Part shown: positions 1 to 7,810 of the stretch, in pieces | Layout: each line of letters opens with the position of its first letter | Position numbering within the stretch: the first letter of the stretch is position 1 | Assembly (NCBI GenBank): GCA_024695315.1 | Contig: JAILIJ010000075.1 | Coordinates: 1 to 35,479 of the forward strand | Origin: Bacteroidaceae bacterium | GTDB lineage: Bacteria > Bacteroidota > Bacteroidia > Bacteroidales > Bacteroidaceae | Reading direction: 5' to 3' | Length of the DNA: 35,479 bases | Notes under the pieces: generated by a model | The model's input: only the letters and a program-made list of their open reading frames with translations | Told to the model about the DNA's origin: nothing | Database searches by the model: none | Made by a program: the position numbers and the translations under genes

Positions 1-165
1 TCGCTTACATCCATCGATTTACCTTCATCGGTCAAGTTGATTGGCGAAAGCGCCTTTTCTGGCTGCGCCTGTCTTACCTCCCTTGTCATTCCCTCTTCGG
101 TAACAGAGGTTAAAAGATCTGCTTTCTATGGCTGTGACAGCCTGAATAGTGGAAGAGTATCATAA
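1..165 (+). CDS. 3' end of a BspA-type leucine-rich repeat protein (partial, truncated)
   Basis: Frame 1 is open from the window edge to a TAA at 163-165 (54 codons). It reads two repeats of the BspA/LRR_5 type: SLTSIDLPSSVKLIGESAF, then a GC-x-CLTSLVIPSSV turn and a second AFYGCDSL. The pattern 'IP-SSV-x-I-G-x-x-AF-x-GC-x-SL' is diagnostic of this family, which in Bacteroidota is usually secreted or surface-exposed and used for adhesion. After GCDSL the frame leaves the repeat pattern and reads NSGRVS then stop. Those last codons lie in DNA that, read on the other strand, matches an IS982-type transposase. The LRR gene therefore probably lost its original 3' end. The 5' part is outside the window, so total size and export signal cannot be judged. 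Confidence 0.8.
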   Translation, partial: SLTSIDLPSSVKLIGESAFSGCACLTSLVIPSSVTEVKRSAFYGCDSLNSGRVS

Positions 166-388
166 TCAGAATGATTTCTGCCTTTGACATCGTGGAAGCA
201 CGGTGATATTTTCTTTTATTGACCGGTTTTAGCGTATATTTTGACATCATTGTATCAAAAAACTTGCAGAAGTCATCTGCCATACAAAATATTTCTGTAA
301 CTTTGTCCTCGGTGATTATAGCGATTTTTGTTTGTAATTCTTTGTATTTCAACACTATAAAGTTACAACAAATTTCGCTAATCACCAA
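139..388 (-). mobile_element. 5' remnant of an IS982-family transposase gene
   Basis: The minus strand encodes residues resembling the N-terminus of IS982-family transposases: ITEDKVTEIFCMADDFCK, then KYTLKP and STMSKAEIILIMILFHYSG. In the family this is followed by a 'RxxKHFY' segment and the DDE catalytic domain. Here homology stops near position 141, where the frame runs into antisense LRR sequence and ends at a stop. Only about 60 residues of a roughly 300-residue enzyme remain, with no catalytic residues. The conserved part begins near 316. The open frame extends to an ATG at 388, but the expected start beside ITEDKV is not ATG. The IS terminus may lie near 400-430; I could not identify the inverted repeat. 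The remnant is dead and marks an old insertion followed by deletion. Confidence 0.7.
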
Positions 389-436
389 ATTTACAAGGAC
401 TTATAATTTGTCGAACTCACGTTATTTTATATAGTC

Positions 437-461
437 ATCCTTAAAAGACACATTTAAGGAT
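437..461 (-). terminator. Candidate terminator of comM
   Basis: A 9-bp perfect inverted repeat (ATCCTTAAA at 437-445, TTTAAGGAT at 453-461) with a 7-nt loop lies 37 bp past the comM stop codon. It is not followed by a clean U-tract on the minus strand, so it is a weak or processing-type terminator at best. Confidence 0.45.
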
Positions 462-497
462 AAAGTATCGTAATATTACAAGTGGTTATTTTTGCTT

Positions 498-2048
498 CTA
501 CTCAAACCAATTATCCCTGTCCATACTGCGGTAGCCTACTGCTTCGGCAATGTGGTGGCGCTTAATATTCTCAGTCCCTTCTAAATCGGCTATGGTGCGT
601 GCTACTTTGACGATACGGTCGTAGGCACGAGCTGATAGATTTAGACGCTTCATAGCGTCCCTAAGAATTGTTGTACATTCTGCATCAAGTGTTGCATACT
701 TTTGCATGAGTGCTGATGTCATCTGGGCATTGCAATGAATGAGCTTCTGTTCCTTGAATCGTTCTTCTTGTATCTTACGTGCTTTGATGACCCTTTCACG
801 GATCTTTGCGCTTGGTTCACCTTTAGGTAGGTTTGTCATTTCTTCTATACCTACTGCTTCGACTTCAACCTGCAGGTCGATTCGATCCATTAATGGTCCT
901 GAAATCTTATTCATGTATTTCTGAATCTGACCTGGAGTACATACACATTCGTGAAATGGGTTGTGATGGTAGCCGCAAGGACATGGGTTCATGCTGGCAA
1001 CTAGCATGAATGAGCATGGGATTGTGAGATTATATTTTGAGCGTGAAATGGTAATTATTCTGTCTTCGAGTGGCTGACGCATGGTTTCTAATACGGAACG
1101 TGAAAATTCTGGTAGCTCGTCAAGAAATAACACTCCATTATGTGCCAAACAGATTTCTCCAGGCATGAATGTTGTACCCCCACCTACCAGGGCAACGTCA
1201 GATATCGTGTGATGCGGTGCTCTAAATGGTCTTTGTGAGATTAGTGATGTATCCTTTGACAGTTTGCCTGCTATACTATGAATCTGGGTAGTTTCAAGAC
1301 TTTCATTTAGAGATAATGGTGGTAGTATACTTGGTATGCGCTTAGCCATCATTGATTTACCACATCCTGGGCTGCCAATGAGGATAATATTGTGTCCGCC
1401 TGCCGCAGCTATTTCAAATGCTCGTTTAACATTTTCTTGTCCTTTTACTTCTTCAAAGTCAAAGTCGAATGTTGATTGGCTTGCGTAGAATTCTTCTCTT
1501 GTGTTTACTATTTCTGGTTGTAGTTGTTTTTGTCCAGTAAGATGTCCGATGATATCTTCAAGTTTGCTAACTCCGTATACATTTAATTTGTTGACAACAG
1601 CAGCTTCTCTTGCATTGTCTTTCGGAACGAATAGGTTTTCGAATCCCAGTTCGCGGGCTTTTATTGAGATTGGAAGAGCGCCTTTTATTGGCATGATAGT
1701 ACCGTCAAGACTTAGTTCACCAACAAACATATTTTTGCTAAGGTCGTTAAATCTTATTATGTCATAGGCTTGCAAAAGAGCAATTGCTATAGGCATGTCG
1801 AATCCAGTACCTTCTTTTCTCACATCTGCTGGTGACAAGTTTATTATTACGTTTTTCATTGGATGTGTATAACCATAATAGCGTAGTGAAGCGAGAATGC
1901 GTTCTTGACTCTCCTTCACTGCGCTATCAGGCAGTCCTACTATAGAGAAGCGTATTTGTGGCGAAGAAGTGGCATAAGAATCGGCTTCTATTGTCACGTT
2001 TAGTGCTTCTAGTCCGTGTAAAGTGGCACTTTGTATTTTTGTTAGCAT
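498..2048 (-). CDS. comM: ComM/YifB-type magnesium chelatase-like AAA+ ATPase
   Basis: The 516-residue product has the usual ComM length and layout. Residues 1-170 form a Lon-protease-like (ChlI) domain. An AAA+ module follows, with Walker A GSPGCGKS (225-232) and Walker B GVLFLDELPEF (about 305-315). A cysteine cluster (CPCGY then HECVC, about 356-370) is typical of the family, and the C-terminal lid holds ARAYDRI and the family end YRSMDRDNW. ComM is a hexameric branch-migration helicase that helps integrate incoming single-stranded DNA during natural transformation. This is known from Vibrio and Haemophilus and is inferred here. It is the last gene of a minus-strand run, 23 bp after the thioredoxin-like lipoprotein gene. 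dprA, another transformation gene, lies about 23 kb away. Confidence 0.93.
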   Translation of the reverse strand: MLTKIQSATLHGLEALNVTIEADSYATSSPQIRFSIVGLPDSAVKESQERILASLRYYGYTHPMKNVIINLSPADVRKEGTGFDMPIAIALLQAYDIIRFNDLSKNMFVGELSLDGTIMPIKGALPISIKARELGFENLFVPKDNAREAAVVNKLNVYGVSKLEDIIGHLTGQKQLQPEIVNTREEFYASQSTFDFDFEEVKGQENVKRAFEIAAAGGHNIILIGSPGCGKSMMAKRIPSILPPLSLNESLETTQIHSIAGKLSKDTSLISQRPFRAPHHTISDVALVGGGTTFMPGEICLAHNGVLFLDELPEFSRSVLETMRQPLEDRIITISRSKYNLTIPCSFMLVASMNPCPCGYHHNPFHECVCTPGQIQKYMNKISGPLMDRIDLQVEVEAVGIEEMTNLPKGEPSAKIRERVIKARKIQEERFKEQKLIHCNAQMTSALMQKYATLDAECTTILRDAMKRLNLSARAYDRIVKVARTIADLEGTENIKRHHIAEAVGYRSMDRDNWFE

Positions 2049-2071
2049 ATTGGTTAACTTAAGGTTTTTTG

Positions 2072-3097
2072 TTATTTCATGTATTTTCTTACATCTGCTT
2101 GCATCTTATCAGGATCTCTTCCTTCGGCTACTACTTTATGTTTTTTGTCGGTAATAATATAGTATGGAAGTACTGGGACTCCGATACTCTTTACGGTTGG
2201 TGATTCGAATGCAAGACCGTCGCAGTAGTGTTCGATATCATAAATTGAGTCGTTTCTGCTATCTAACTCGAACCTGTGATATTCTGTGTCAAGTGAAATA
2301 CATACAATTCGCCCAGAGATCGTATCCTGATCATCTTTCCTAAGTGTACGGATTTTCCATAACGTGTCGTAGCTTGAAGAGGCCCATGATGCCCAGAAAA
2401 GTATGATAGTATTGTCTTGATTGTCGTTCCAGAGCTTACATTTTTCTTTATTCTTTTTTTGTAATTCCACGTTCGAGATGACTTTGCCTACTTTTGAACG
2501 TTGTAGCGTTTTCAACTTTCCTTCGATGTTGAGAAGGTAGTCATTCTTAGGTTGAGCTTTCTTTATGACTTTGAGCAAGGAATTTGTTTTTTCAAAGTTT
2601 GTTCCTGCTTGTTGCACAAAGTAGCGGTCAAATAGATAGATGGCAACAGGAGAGTTGGAATATTTCTCAATGAAAGTTTCCGCTGTTTTGGTTGTTTCTG
2701 TTTGTGACTGTGAAGAAGTCGTTTTGCGGAATTGATTCATTAGTTCGTTTTCATCATTTCCGTCTACCTTGTAATTCCTTAAATCATTACCATTCACTTC
2801 ATAACTTATGTCCTGACCTGCACCTATGAAAATCACTTGCTCAACTGCGTTAGGGAACACGAGCATGTAAGGTTCTGTTTCTTTATTTGCTTCTCCAGTG
2901 TACACAAATTCTCCCTCTGCGACTTTTATGGTATCAAATCGTCCATATTCATCGGAGAGATTGTAGATGTATAATTCTCCTCCTGTCATACCTTCGAAGG
3001 AGCCTTCTAGTCGAAAAGAAGGACCGCTGGGGCCACATCCTAAAAGGAGAGTGGCTACCAGCGGTACGATATAAATGATAGAAAATTTATTCTTCAT
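2072..3097 (-). CDS. DUF4369 / thioredoxin-fold lipoprotein lacking the CxxC motif
   Basis: The 341-residue product is a predicted lipoprotein: a hydrophobic N-terminus ends in LLLGC with the acylated Cys at 21. Residues about 28-110 match the DUF4369 beta-rich domain found before TlpA-like thioredoxin domains in Bacteroidota. Residues about 205-340 look like a TlpA/AhpC-type fold: FWASW at 234-238, a VCISLD strand, and GVPVLPYYIITD carrying the cis-proline (Pro311). The position of the redox motif WCxxC reads W-A-S-S-S (238-242), so both catalytic cysteines are gone and thiol-disulfide exchange at that site is not expected. A binding or structural role in the periplasm is an inference. It starts 5 bp after the OmpA/TPR lipoprotein gene, so the two are very probably cotranscribed. 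Confidence 0.82.
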   Translation of the reverse strand: MKNKFSIIYIVPLVATLLLGCGPSGPSFRLEGSFEGMTGGELYIYNLSDEYGRFDTIKVAEGEFVYTGEANKETEPYMLVFPNAVEQVIFIGAGQDISYEVNGNDLRNYKVDGNDENELMNQFRKTTSSQSQTETTKTAETFIEKYSNSPVAIYLFDRYFVQQAGTNFEKTNSLLKVIKKAQPKNDYLLNIEGKLKTLQRSKVGKVISNVELQKKNKEKCKLWNDNQDNTIILFWASWASSSYDTLWKIRTLRKDDQDTISGRIVCISLDTEYHRFELDSRNDSIYDIEHYCDGLAFESPTVKSIGVPVLPYYIITDKKHKVVAEGRDPDKMQADVRKYMK

Positions 3098-3102
3098 TGT
3101 TA

Positions 3103-4800
3103 TTACTTAACGATGCTAGCAATTGATTCTGCATAGCTCTTGAACTCAGCGTCGTTAGCAGCCTTCTTAGCGTAGTTGTTGTTGAGGTCAACTGCCTTCT
3201 TGAGGTTAGAAACGAGGTCAGTAGTTGAGTTTGTACGAGCTGCAAGAACAGCTGCGAGATAATAAGTAGTAGCGTCAGCCTCCTTGATGTTGTTAAGAAC
3301 TGTCTTAGCCTTAGAGTAGTCCTTGTTGAGGATGTAAGCAAGAGCAGCGCTGTTGCTGTTGCTATTGTTGAGCTTGCCGATAGCCTGGCTGTACTTACCC
3401 TGAGCGATGTAAAGCTGACCGAGAGCTTCGTCGTAGTTGTTAGCAGCAGTACCCTTAGCAATGTATGACTCTGCAGTCTTTGCGTCGCCATTCTGAAGAG
3501 CGATGAGACCGAGGTTTACATTTGGCTCAGCAGCCTTAGAGTTGATTGAAAGTGCCTTCTTGAAGTAGTCAGAAGCTGTAGCGTTATCACCCTTCTTGTA
3601 TGCAAGTTCGCCAAGGTTGTTGTAAGCACGGTAATCCTTTGGATAAAGCTCTGTAGTCTTTTTGAGGATTGTTTCCTTCTTAGCAGCATCAGTTGTGAGC
3701 TTGTTAGCAGCATAGAGAAGTTCCTCTACAGAAAGCTTTGAAGCGTCATCACTGAACTGAGCGAGGATTTCCTCGTCGCTACGTCCGATAACGTCGTAGT
3801 TGATTGTGAGACGTGAACGACGGAGTTCTGGGAGAACTGCATCAGCGAGTTCCTTATATACGCTTGAAATGTTCTTGATTTCCTGCTCACGCTGCTCTGG
3901 ATCAGAGTACATAGAGAGAACGCGAAGAATAACATCCTTGTCCTGGAGGTTAGACTGCTGTACGAGCTCCTTGAATCCGTCCCAGTCCTCAGCTGTGTAC
4001 TTTGTATCAACATCGCCAGAAAGTTTCTGCTTCTTGAGCTGCTGATTAACGTATGACTCAGAGTTCTTACCACGATTGTTAGCAAGGTTCTCGTTGAGAT
4101 CGTATGCACCATCTGGTGAAGCGTATGAGCTAACTTCTACATTGTTAAGCTTAAGACCCTTCTCGTCACCCTTGATAGTCTTCAACTGATTGATGAAATC
4201 CTTGATTGTTGTGCTATTAAGTTCGCTACCACGGAGATTTGCCTGACCGATGAGGAACTTGATCTGAGCTTCCTGCTTCTGAGCGATGATACGCTGGAAC
4301 TGATCAGCTGCCTCGCCTGTAGTTGCGCTCTTTGCTGCATCCTTAAAGAGTGTTGCTGTGCACTGTACACCCCAGTTGATCTTTACGTCGTTGAGCTCAA
4401 CAGATTTTCCATTCTTTGTTGCTGCGAATGTCATATAGAGTTCAGATGACTCCATGCCGTCAACCCAAGGGAAAGAGATCTTCATTGTTGATGCACCACC
4501 ATTCTTATAAGAGATAACTGTGTTGTTACCTTTGATCTTTTCACCCTGGAATGTCTTACCAGCACCTGTAGACTCTCCACCGTTGTAACGGAGTACTGGA
4601 GTACATGTGATGAGACCCTTCTTAGGCATAACCTTTGCAGGGATGTTTGCACTTACTGTTGCAGGTACTTCACCACCTACATACTCAAGTGGAGTAGGTG
4701 TAACATTAAACATGTCAGAAGTGAAGTTTCCAAATTTACTACAGCCAGAAAGCATAACTGCTGCTGCAGCAGGAATTAAAACATAAAAGTTCTTTTTCAT
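3103..4800 (-). CDS. OmpA-like / TPR outer-membrane lipoprotein
   Basis: The product has 565 residues. A signal peptide ends in MLSGC (lipidated Cys20). Residues about 30-150 form a beta-rich domain typical of a large Bacteroidota lipoprotein family. An OmpA-like segment follows, with VEVSSYASPDGAYDLNENLA at 221-240 and an N-N-R helix that normally contacts peptidoglycan. TPR-type helical pairs run from about 388 to 545 (for example RAYNNLGELAYKKGDNATA). A tether between outer membrane and cell wall that also scaffolds other proteins is the likely role. Codon use is strongly restricted (GCA/GCT, AAG, GAG and AAC dominate), like the sdh genes and unlike the neighbouring permease, which suggests high expression. 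A near-consensus TATTTTTA lies on the minus strand at 4823-4830, 23 bp upstream, so it may have its own promoter. Confidence 0.85.
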   Translation of the reverse strand: MKKNFYVLIPAAAAVMLSGCSKFGNFTSDMFNVTPTPLEYVGGEVPATVSANIPAKVMPKKGLITCTPVLRYNGGESTGAGKTFQGEKIKGNNTVISYKNGGASTMKISFPWVDGMESSELYMTFAATKNGKSVELNDVKINWGVQCTATLFKDAAKSATTGEAADQFQRIIAQKQEAQIKFLIGQANLRGSELNSTTIKDFINQLKTIKGDEKGLKLNNVEVSSYASPDGAYDLNENLANNRGKNSESYVNQQLKKQKLSGDVDTKYTAEDWDGFKELVQQSNLQDKDVILRVLSMYSDPEQREQEIKNISSVYKELADAVLPELRRSRLTINYDVIGRSDEEILAQFSDDASKLSVEELLYAANKLTTDAAKKETILKKTTELYPKDYRAYNNLGELAYKKGDNATASDYFKKALSINSKAAEPNVNLGLIALQNGDAKTAESYIAKGTAANNYDEALGQLYIAQGKYSQAIGKLNNSNSNSAALAYILNKDYSKAKTVLNNIKEADATTYYLAAVLAARTNSTTDLVSNLKKAVDLNNNYAKKAANDAEFKSYAESIASIVK

Positions 4801-4839
4801 TTCTTTAATTAATTTAAGTACTTAAAAATATGTTTATTA

Positions 4840-6072
4840 TTAATTTTTTTCTAATCTTTTAACAGCTCTAACACATGGATACCATACAGAAAGGAAACCT
4901 ACTGTTAGTACCGTAACCAGTACTAATACTACATCTGTGAAGTGGACACTAACAGGGTAGGTGTCGATGATGTAGGACTGGTTGCTATCTCCAAAGCCGA
5001 TTATTCCGTATTCTTGCTGTATTAGGCATAATGATACTCCTATTATAATGCCAGTTACTGCACCTATTAGTGCAATCATTCGACCTTCAGTAAGGAATAT
5101 GCCTTTTATTTGCTTTTCGTTCGCTCCGAGATTGCGAAGTGTTTGAACATCTGCTTTTTTGTCGATGATAAGCATTGTCAGTGAGCCAATAATATTAAAG
5201 CATGCGATTAAGAGAATGAAAGTAAGAAAGACGTATGAAATGAGTTTCTCAATTTGCATTATCTTAAATGTGTCAGCCTGTTGATCATATCGGTCTTGTA
5301 CTTTGTATTTTGAACCGAGTATGTTTTCTACAATGGCTTTTCCGTTGCTCATGCTGATGCCGTCTGCTAGTTTTATTTCTATGGCTGTTACATATCCGTC
5401 TCTTTCAAAAAGCCTTTTAGCTAATGTCATTGATGTGATGATGTAATTGGCATCATATTTGTTTTGTTTCACCATGAATCCCACCTTTGGAGAGAATATC
5501 TCTTCTTCGTTGAGATTTTCAAGCGGATTGGTGATGTCCAGTTTTTCGCCTTTGCGTGGAGCATATAATTGGAAAGGAGCATTACATTCGGGTGTTACTC
5601 CTAATTGTGATAGTAGTCCTATTCCACATATGCCATAGTCAATGACGTCAGCTTGTAATTCAAAATCTCCGTCTCCTACAAGTATGTCATCGAATGAAGT
5701 TAACTTGTTGAAGTTATCGGATACTCCTTTGACGGTAACCATTCGTTGACGGTTGTTCACCATCAGTAGAGCATTATCTTCTATTGTTTCTGTGTAGACA
5801 GCGATGTCTTTACATTTCTTCAAATCTTCCAATTCCTTACTGTTGGCAGTCATGTATTTTCCATTTGCAGGAATGACTTTCAGTTCGGGATCAAAAGAAG
5901 TGAATAGGTCGGCAACCATATCCTGAAATCCGTTAAATACAGAAAGGATACAAATCAATGCTGCTGTCGCTATTGCTACACCACATACTGAAACACCTGA
6001 TATGATGTTAATGGCATGGTGTGACTTCTTTGAAAGGAGATATCGACGTGCTATGTAGAATGAGAACATCAC
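4840..6072 (-). CDS. LolC/LolE-family ABC transporter permease (FtsX-like)
   Basis: The 410-residue product begins FYIARRYLLSKKSHHAINII, the standard opening of LolC/E permeases, followed by the first membrane helix (about 25-48). A roughly 220-residue periplasmic MacB-like domain comes next. Three further helices lie in the C-terminal FtsX domain (about 272-298, 330-355 and 375-400). The usual ending with a short basic tail (VKRLEKN) is present. In other bacteria this family extracts lipoproteins from the inner membrane together with LolD; no ATPase gene is adjacent here. It lies 38 bp downstream of rbfA on the same strand and is probably cotranscribed. Bacteroidota commonly carry several such permeases, so the exact substrate is not certain. 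Confidence 0.88.
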   Translation of the reverse strand: MMFSFYIARRYLLSKKSHHAINIISGVSVCGVAIATAALICILSVFNGFQDMVADLFTSFDPELKVIPANGKYMTANSKELEDLKKCKDIAVYTETIEDNALLMVNNRQRMVTVKGVSDNFNKLTSFDDILVGDGDFELQADVIDYGICGIGLLSQLGVTPECNAPFQLYAPRKGEKLDITNPLENLNEEEIFSPKVGFMVKQNKYDANYIITSMTLAKRLFERDGYVTAIEIKLADGISMSNGKAIVENILGSKYKVQDRYDQQADTFKIMQIEKLISYVFLTFILLIACFNIIGSLTMLIIDKKADVQTLRNLGANEKQIKGIFLTEGRMIALIGAVTGIIIGVSLCLIQQEYGIIGFGDSNQSYIIDTYPVSVHFTDVVLVLVTVLTVGFLSVWYPCVRAVKRLEKN

Positions 6073-6110
6073 TTTTTTGTTGTAAGATTTCCTTGATTCC
6101 TCTATATGAT

Positions 6111-6497
6111 TTAGTTTTCAGAATCCTCAGAATTCTTTGTTGCCTCATTGTCGTTTGAGTTGCCTTTCTTGAGTAGCCTGTCTATGTTATCTACATAATC
6201 GAGCGAGTCGTCAATGAAGAATTTTAGTTCCGGTATTATTCGGAGTTGGTGGCGCTCAAGAGTACCCAACTCGTATCTAATCTGTGATGCGTGAGCATTG
6301 ATATTGTTGAGTATGTCGTTTGCCTTTTCACTTGGGAAAATGCTTAGGTAAGCTCTAGCCACACTTAGGTCAGGACTAATGCGTACTACGCTGACGCTAA
6401 TAAGTATCCCATTAGTTTGACGTGTTTGAGCTTGAAATATATTGCTAAGGTCTTTTTGAATAAGACGTGCAATTTTATTTTGTCTAGTTGTTTCCAC
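6111..6497 (-). CDS. rbfA: Ribosome-binding factor A
   Basis: The 128-residue product is the usual RbfA size. It has the KH-type single domain with the family landmarks: an N-terminal helix (RQNKIARLIQKDLSNIF), ISVSVVRISPDLSVARAYLS around residues 33-52, and the segment HASQIRYELG then LRIIPELKFFIDDSLDY. RbfA binds the 30S subunit near helix 1 of 16S rRNA and is needed for late maturation and cold adaptation. The last 15 residues are an acidic, low-complexity tail (NSNDNEATKNSEDSEN) that looks dispensable. It heads a tight minus-strand pair with the permease gene and lies 120 bp downstream of the methyltransferase gene. Confidence 0.93.
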   Translation of the reverse strand: METTRQNKIARLIQKDLSNIFQAQTRQTNGILISVSVVRISPDLSVARAYLSIFPSEKANDILNNINAHASQIRYELGTLERHQLRIIPELKFFIDDSLDYVDNIDRLLKKGNSNDNEATKNSEDSEN

Positions 6498-6591
6498 TTT
6501 GCTTTACATTTAGTTTGTTAAACATATGCGTTATGTCAACGCAATATTTTTTATTGTTGCTTTCTTCGCAAAGAACATTGAAAATGGGTTT

Positions 6592-6605
6592 TATCAATAT
6601 TGATA
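6592..6605. repeat. 14-bp perfect palindrome between the methyltransferase gene and rbfA
   Basis: TATCAATATTGATA is a perfect 14-bp palindrome, 12 bp past the stop codon of the methyltransferase gene and about 95 bp upstream of the rbfA start. Its form suits a dimeric regulator site, but it is AT-rich and could be chance. Confidence 0.35.
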
Positions 6606-6617
6606 TTAATTTAACGT

Positions 6618-7298
6618 TTATTGTTTTTTGCGAATTATTGTCAATCCATCTCTAATCGGTAAAATAACCTTTTCAACTCTGGAGTCTTTAGCAACTATAT
6701 TGTTGAATGCTTGAACTCCTCTTGTTTGGAGGTCGCATTCTTTTGGATTCTTGTCCAGTACATGTCCGTCCCAAAGTGTGTTGTCGGCTAATATGTATCC
6801 TCCTGGAGCAAGATTTTTTAGTACTAATTCGTAGTATTCTGAATAGATGCGTTTGTCACCGTCGATAAAAGCCATATCGAATTGTAATCCCAATTTAGGA
6901 ATAATCTTCATGGCATCTCCGATGTGCATCGTTATTTTATCTGCATATTTTGAGTTTTTGAACCATGGTAAGGTAAAATCCTCTTGTTCGTCGTTAATCT
7001 CAATAGTGTGCAGATGTCCTCCATCTTCTAGTCCTTCAGCCATGCAAAGTCCAGAATATCCGCTGTATGTTCCTATCTCAAGTATGAGTTTTGGCTTTAT
7101 CATCTGTACAAACATCTTTAGTAGTCTTCCCTGAATATGACCGCTTGCCATTCTTGGGTATAAAAGATGCAGATGTGTAGCTCGGTACAACTGGTGAAGG
7201 TATTCATCTTCTGGGTCGATATGATCCTTGATGTAATCTTCTATTTGAGTGAGCTCATCAGAGAATTCTGATATGAGAGAAACGTCAGAGTTTTTCAT
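6618..7298 (-). CDS. SAM-dependent O-methyltransferase (COMT-like family 3)
   Basis: The 226-residue product carries the SAM-binding motif LEIGTYSGYSG (73-83). The acidic ribose-binding residue lies in HLHTIEIND (Glu100). The metal-binding set FIDGDK (Asp146) and ADN (Asp172, Asn173) is typical of divalent-cation-dependent catechol-type O-methyltransferases (Methyltransf_3). Residues about 30-60 (LHQLYRATHLHLLYPRMASG) are the helical cap usual in bacterial members. The physiological acceptor of these enzymes is mostly unknown. The order aroQ, methyltransferase, rbfA recurs in Bacteroidota, which argues for a housekeeping role. It lies 34 bp downstream of aroQ on the same strand. Confidence 0.88.
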   Translation of the reverse strand: MKNSDVSLISEFSDELTQIEDYIKDHIDPEDEYLHQLYRATHLHLLYPRMASGHIQGRLLKMFVQMIKPKLILEIGTYSGYSGLCMAEGLEDGGHLHTIEINDEQEDFTLPWFKNSKYADKITMHIGDAMKIIPKLGLQFDMAFIDGDKRIYSEYYELVLKNLAPGGYILADNTLWDGHVLDKNPKECDLQTRGVQAFNNIVAKDSRVEKVILPIRDGLTIIRKKQ

Positions 7299-7332
7299 CT
7301 TTTTCAGTGGTACTCTTTGTTTGCTTATTAAT

Positions 7333-7767
7333 TTAGCCTTTCATTGCTATTAAAGCTTCAACACCAAGGCGATAGCTATCTAATCCAAAACCGCAGATTA
7401 CGCCAGCACAAGCACATGATATCATTGATTTGTGTCGAAATTCTTCACGTTTGTGAACATTTGAGATGTGCACTTCTATGACTGGTGTGTTTATGCCACG
7501 AATAGCATCTTGTAACGCTACGGATGTATGAGTGTAGGCACCTGCATTAAGCACGATGCCATCCCATGAGAATCCTACTTCGTGGATTTTGTTTATCATC
7601 TCCCCCTCAATATTAGACTGATAGTATTCGAACTCTATGTTTGGGTATCTCTTGGTTAATTCTTCATAATAGTCGAGGAATCCACGAGATCCATATATGC
7701 CTGGTTCACGTTTGCCAAGCAAATTAAGATTAGGTCCGTTTAGTATCAATATTTTCATATTCGCCAT
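7333..7767 (-). CDS. aroQ: Type II 3-dehydroquinate dehydratase
   Basis: The 144-residue product is a typical AroQ. It catalyses 3-dehydroquinate to 3-dehydroshikimate, step three of the shikimate pathway, as a cytoplasmic dodecamer. Visible motifs are ILNGPNLNLLGKREPGIYG with catalytic Tyr25 on the mobile loop, LNAGAYTHTS (73-82), the active-site pair EVHISN with His100, and the substrate-binding arginine in REEFRHKS (Arg111). The coordinates use the first ATG. A second ATG at 7758 would give MKILILNGPN, the more usual start; both fit a transcript starting near 7780. A canonical TAnnTTTG element lies just upstream, so this gene probably begins the transcript for the methyltransferase and rbfA. 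Confidence 0.95.
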   Translation of the reverse strand: MANMKILILNGPNLNLLGKREPGIYGSRGFLDYYEELTKRYPNIEFEYYQSNIEGEMINKIHEVGFSWDGIVLNAGAYTHTSVALQDAIRGINTPVIEVHISNVHKREEFRHKSMISCACAGVICGFGLDSYRLGVEALIAMKG

Positions 7768-7786
7768 TTAATTTTCAATTTGCAGA

Positions 7787-7794
7787 CAAAGATA
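7787..7794 (-). promoter_or_regulatory. Bacteroidota -7 promoter element of aroQ
   Basis: The minus strand reads TATCTTTG, an exact match to TAnnTTTG, 20 bp upstream of the aroQ ATG. This places the transcription start near 7780 and leaves a short leader. Confidence 0.65.
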
Positions 7795-7810
7795 CAACAT
7801 TTATTTTTAT

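Noticed and set aside
219..434. 71-codon plus-strand frame at the left end
   Set aside because: Antisense to the IS982-type transposase remnant and without features of its own.
498..2048. Magnesium chelatase (BchI/ChlI) for porphyrin synthesis
   Set aside because: The N-terminal Lon-like domain, cysteine cluster and YRSMDRDNW ending are those of ComM/YifB, and no chelatase partners are present.
3087..4370. Several Ser/Thr/Leu-rich minus-strand frames over the OmpA/TPR gene
   Set aside because: They are out-of-frame readings of a gene with restricted codon use, which produces low-complexity shadows.
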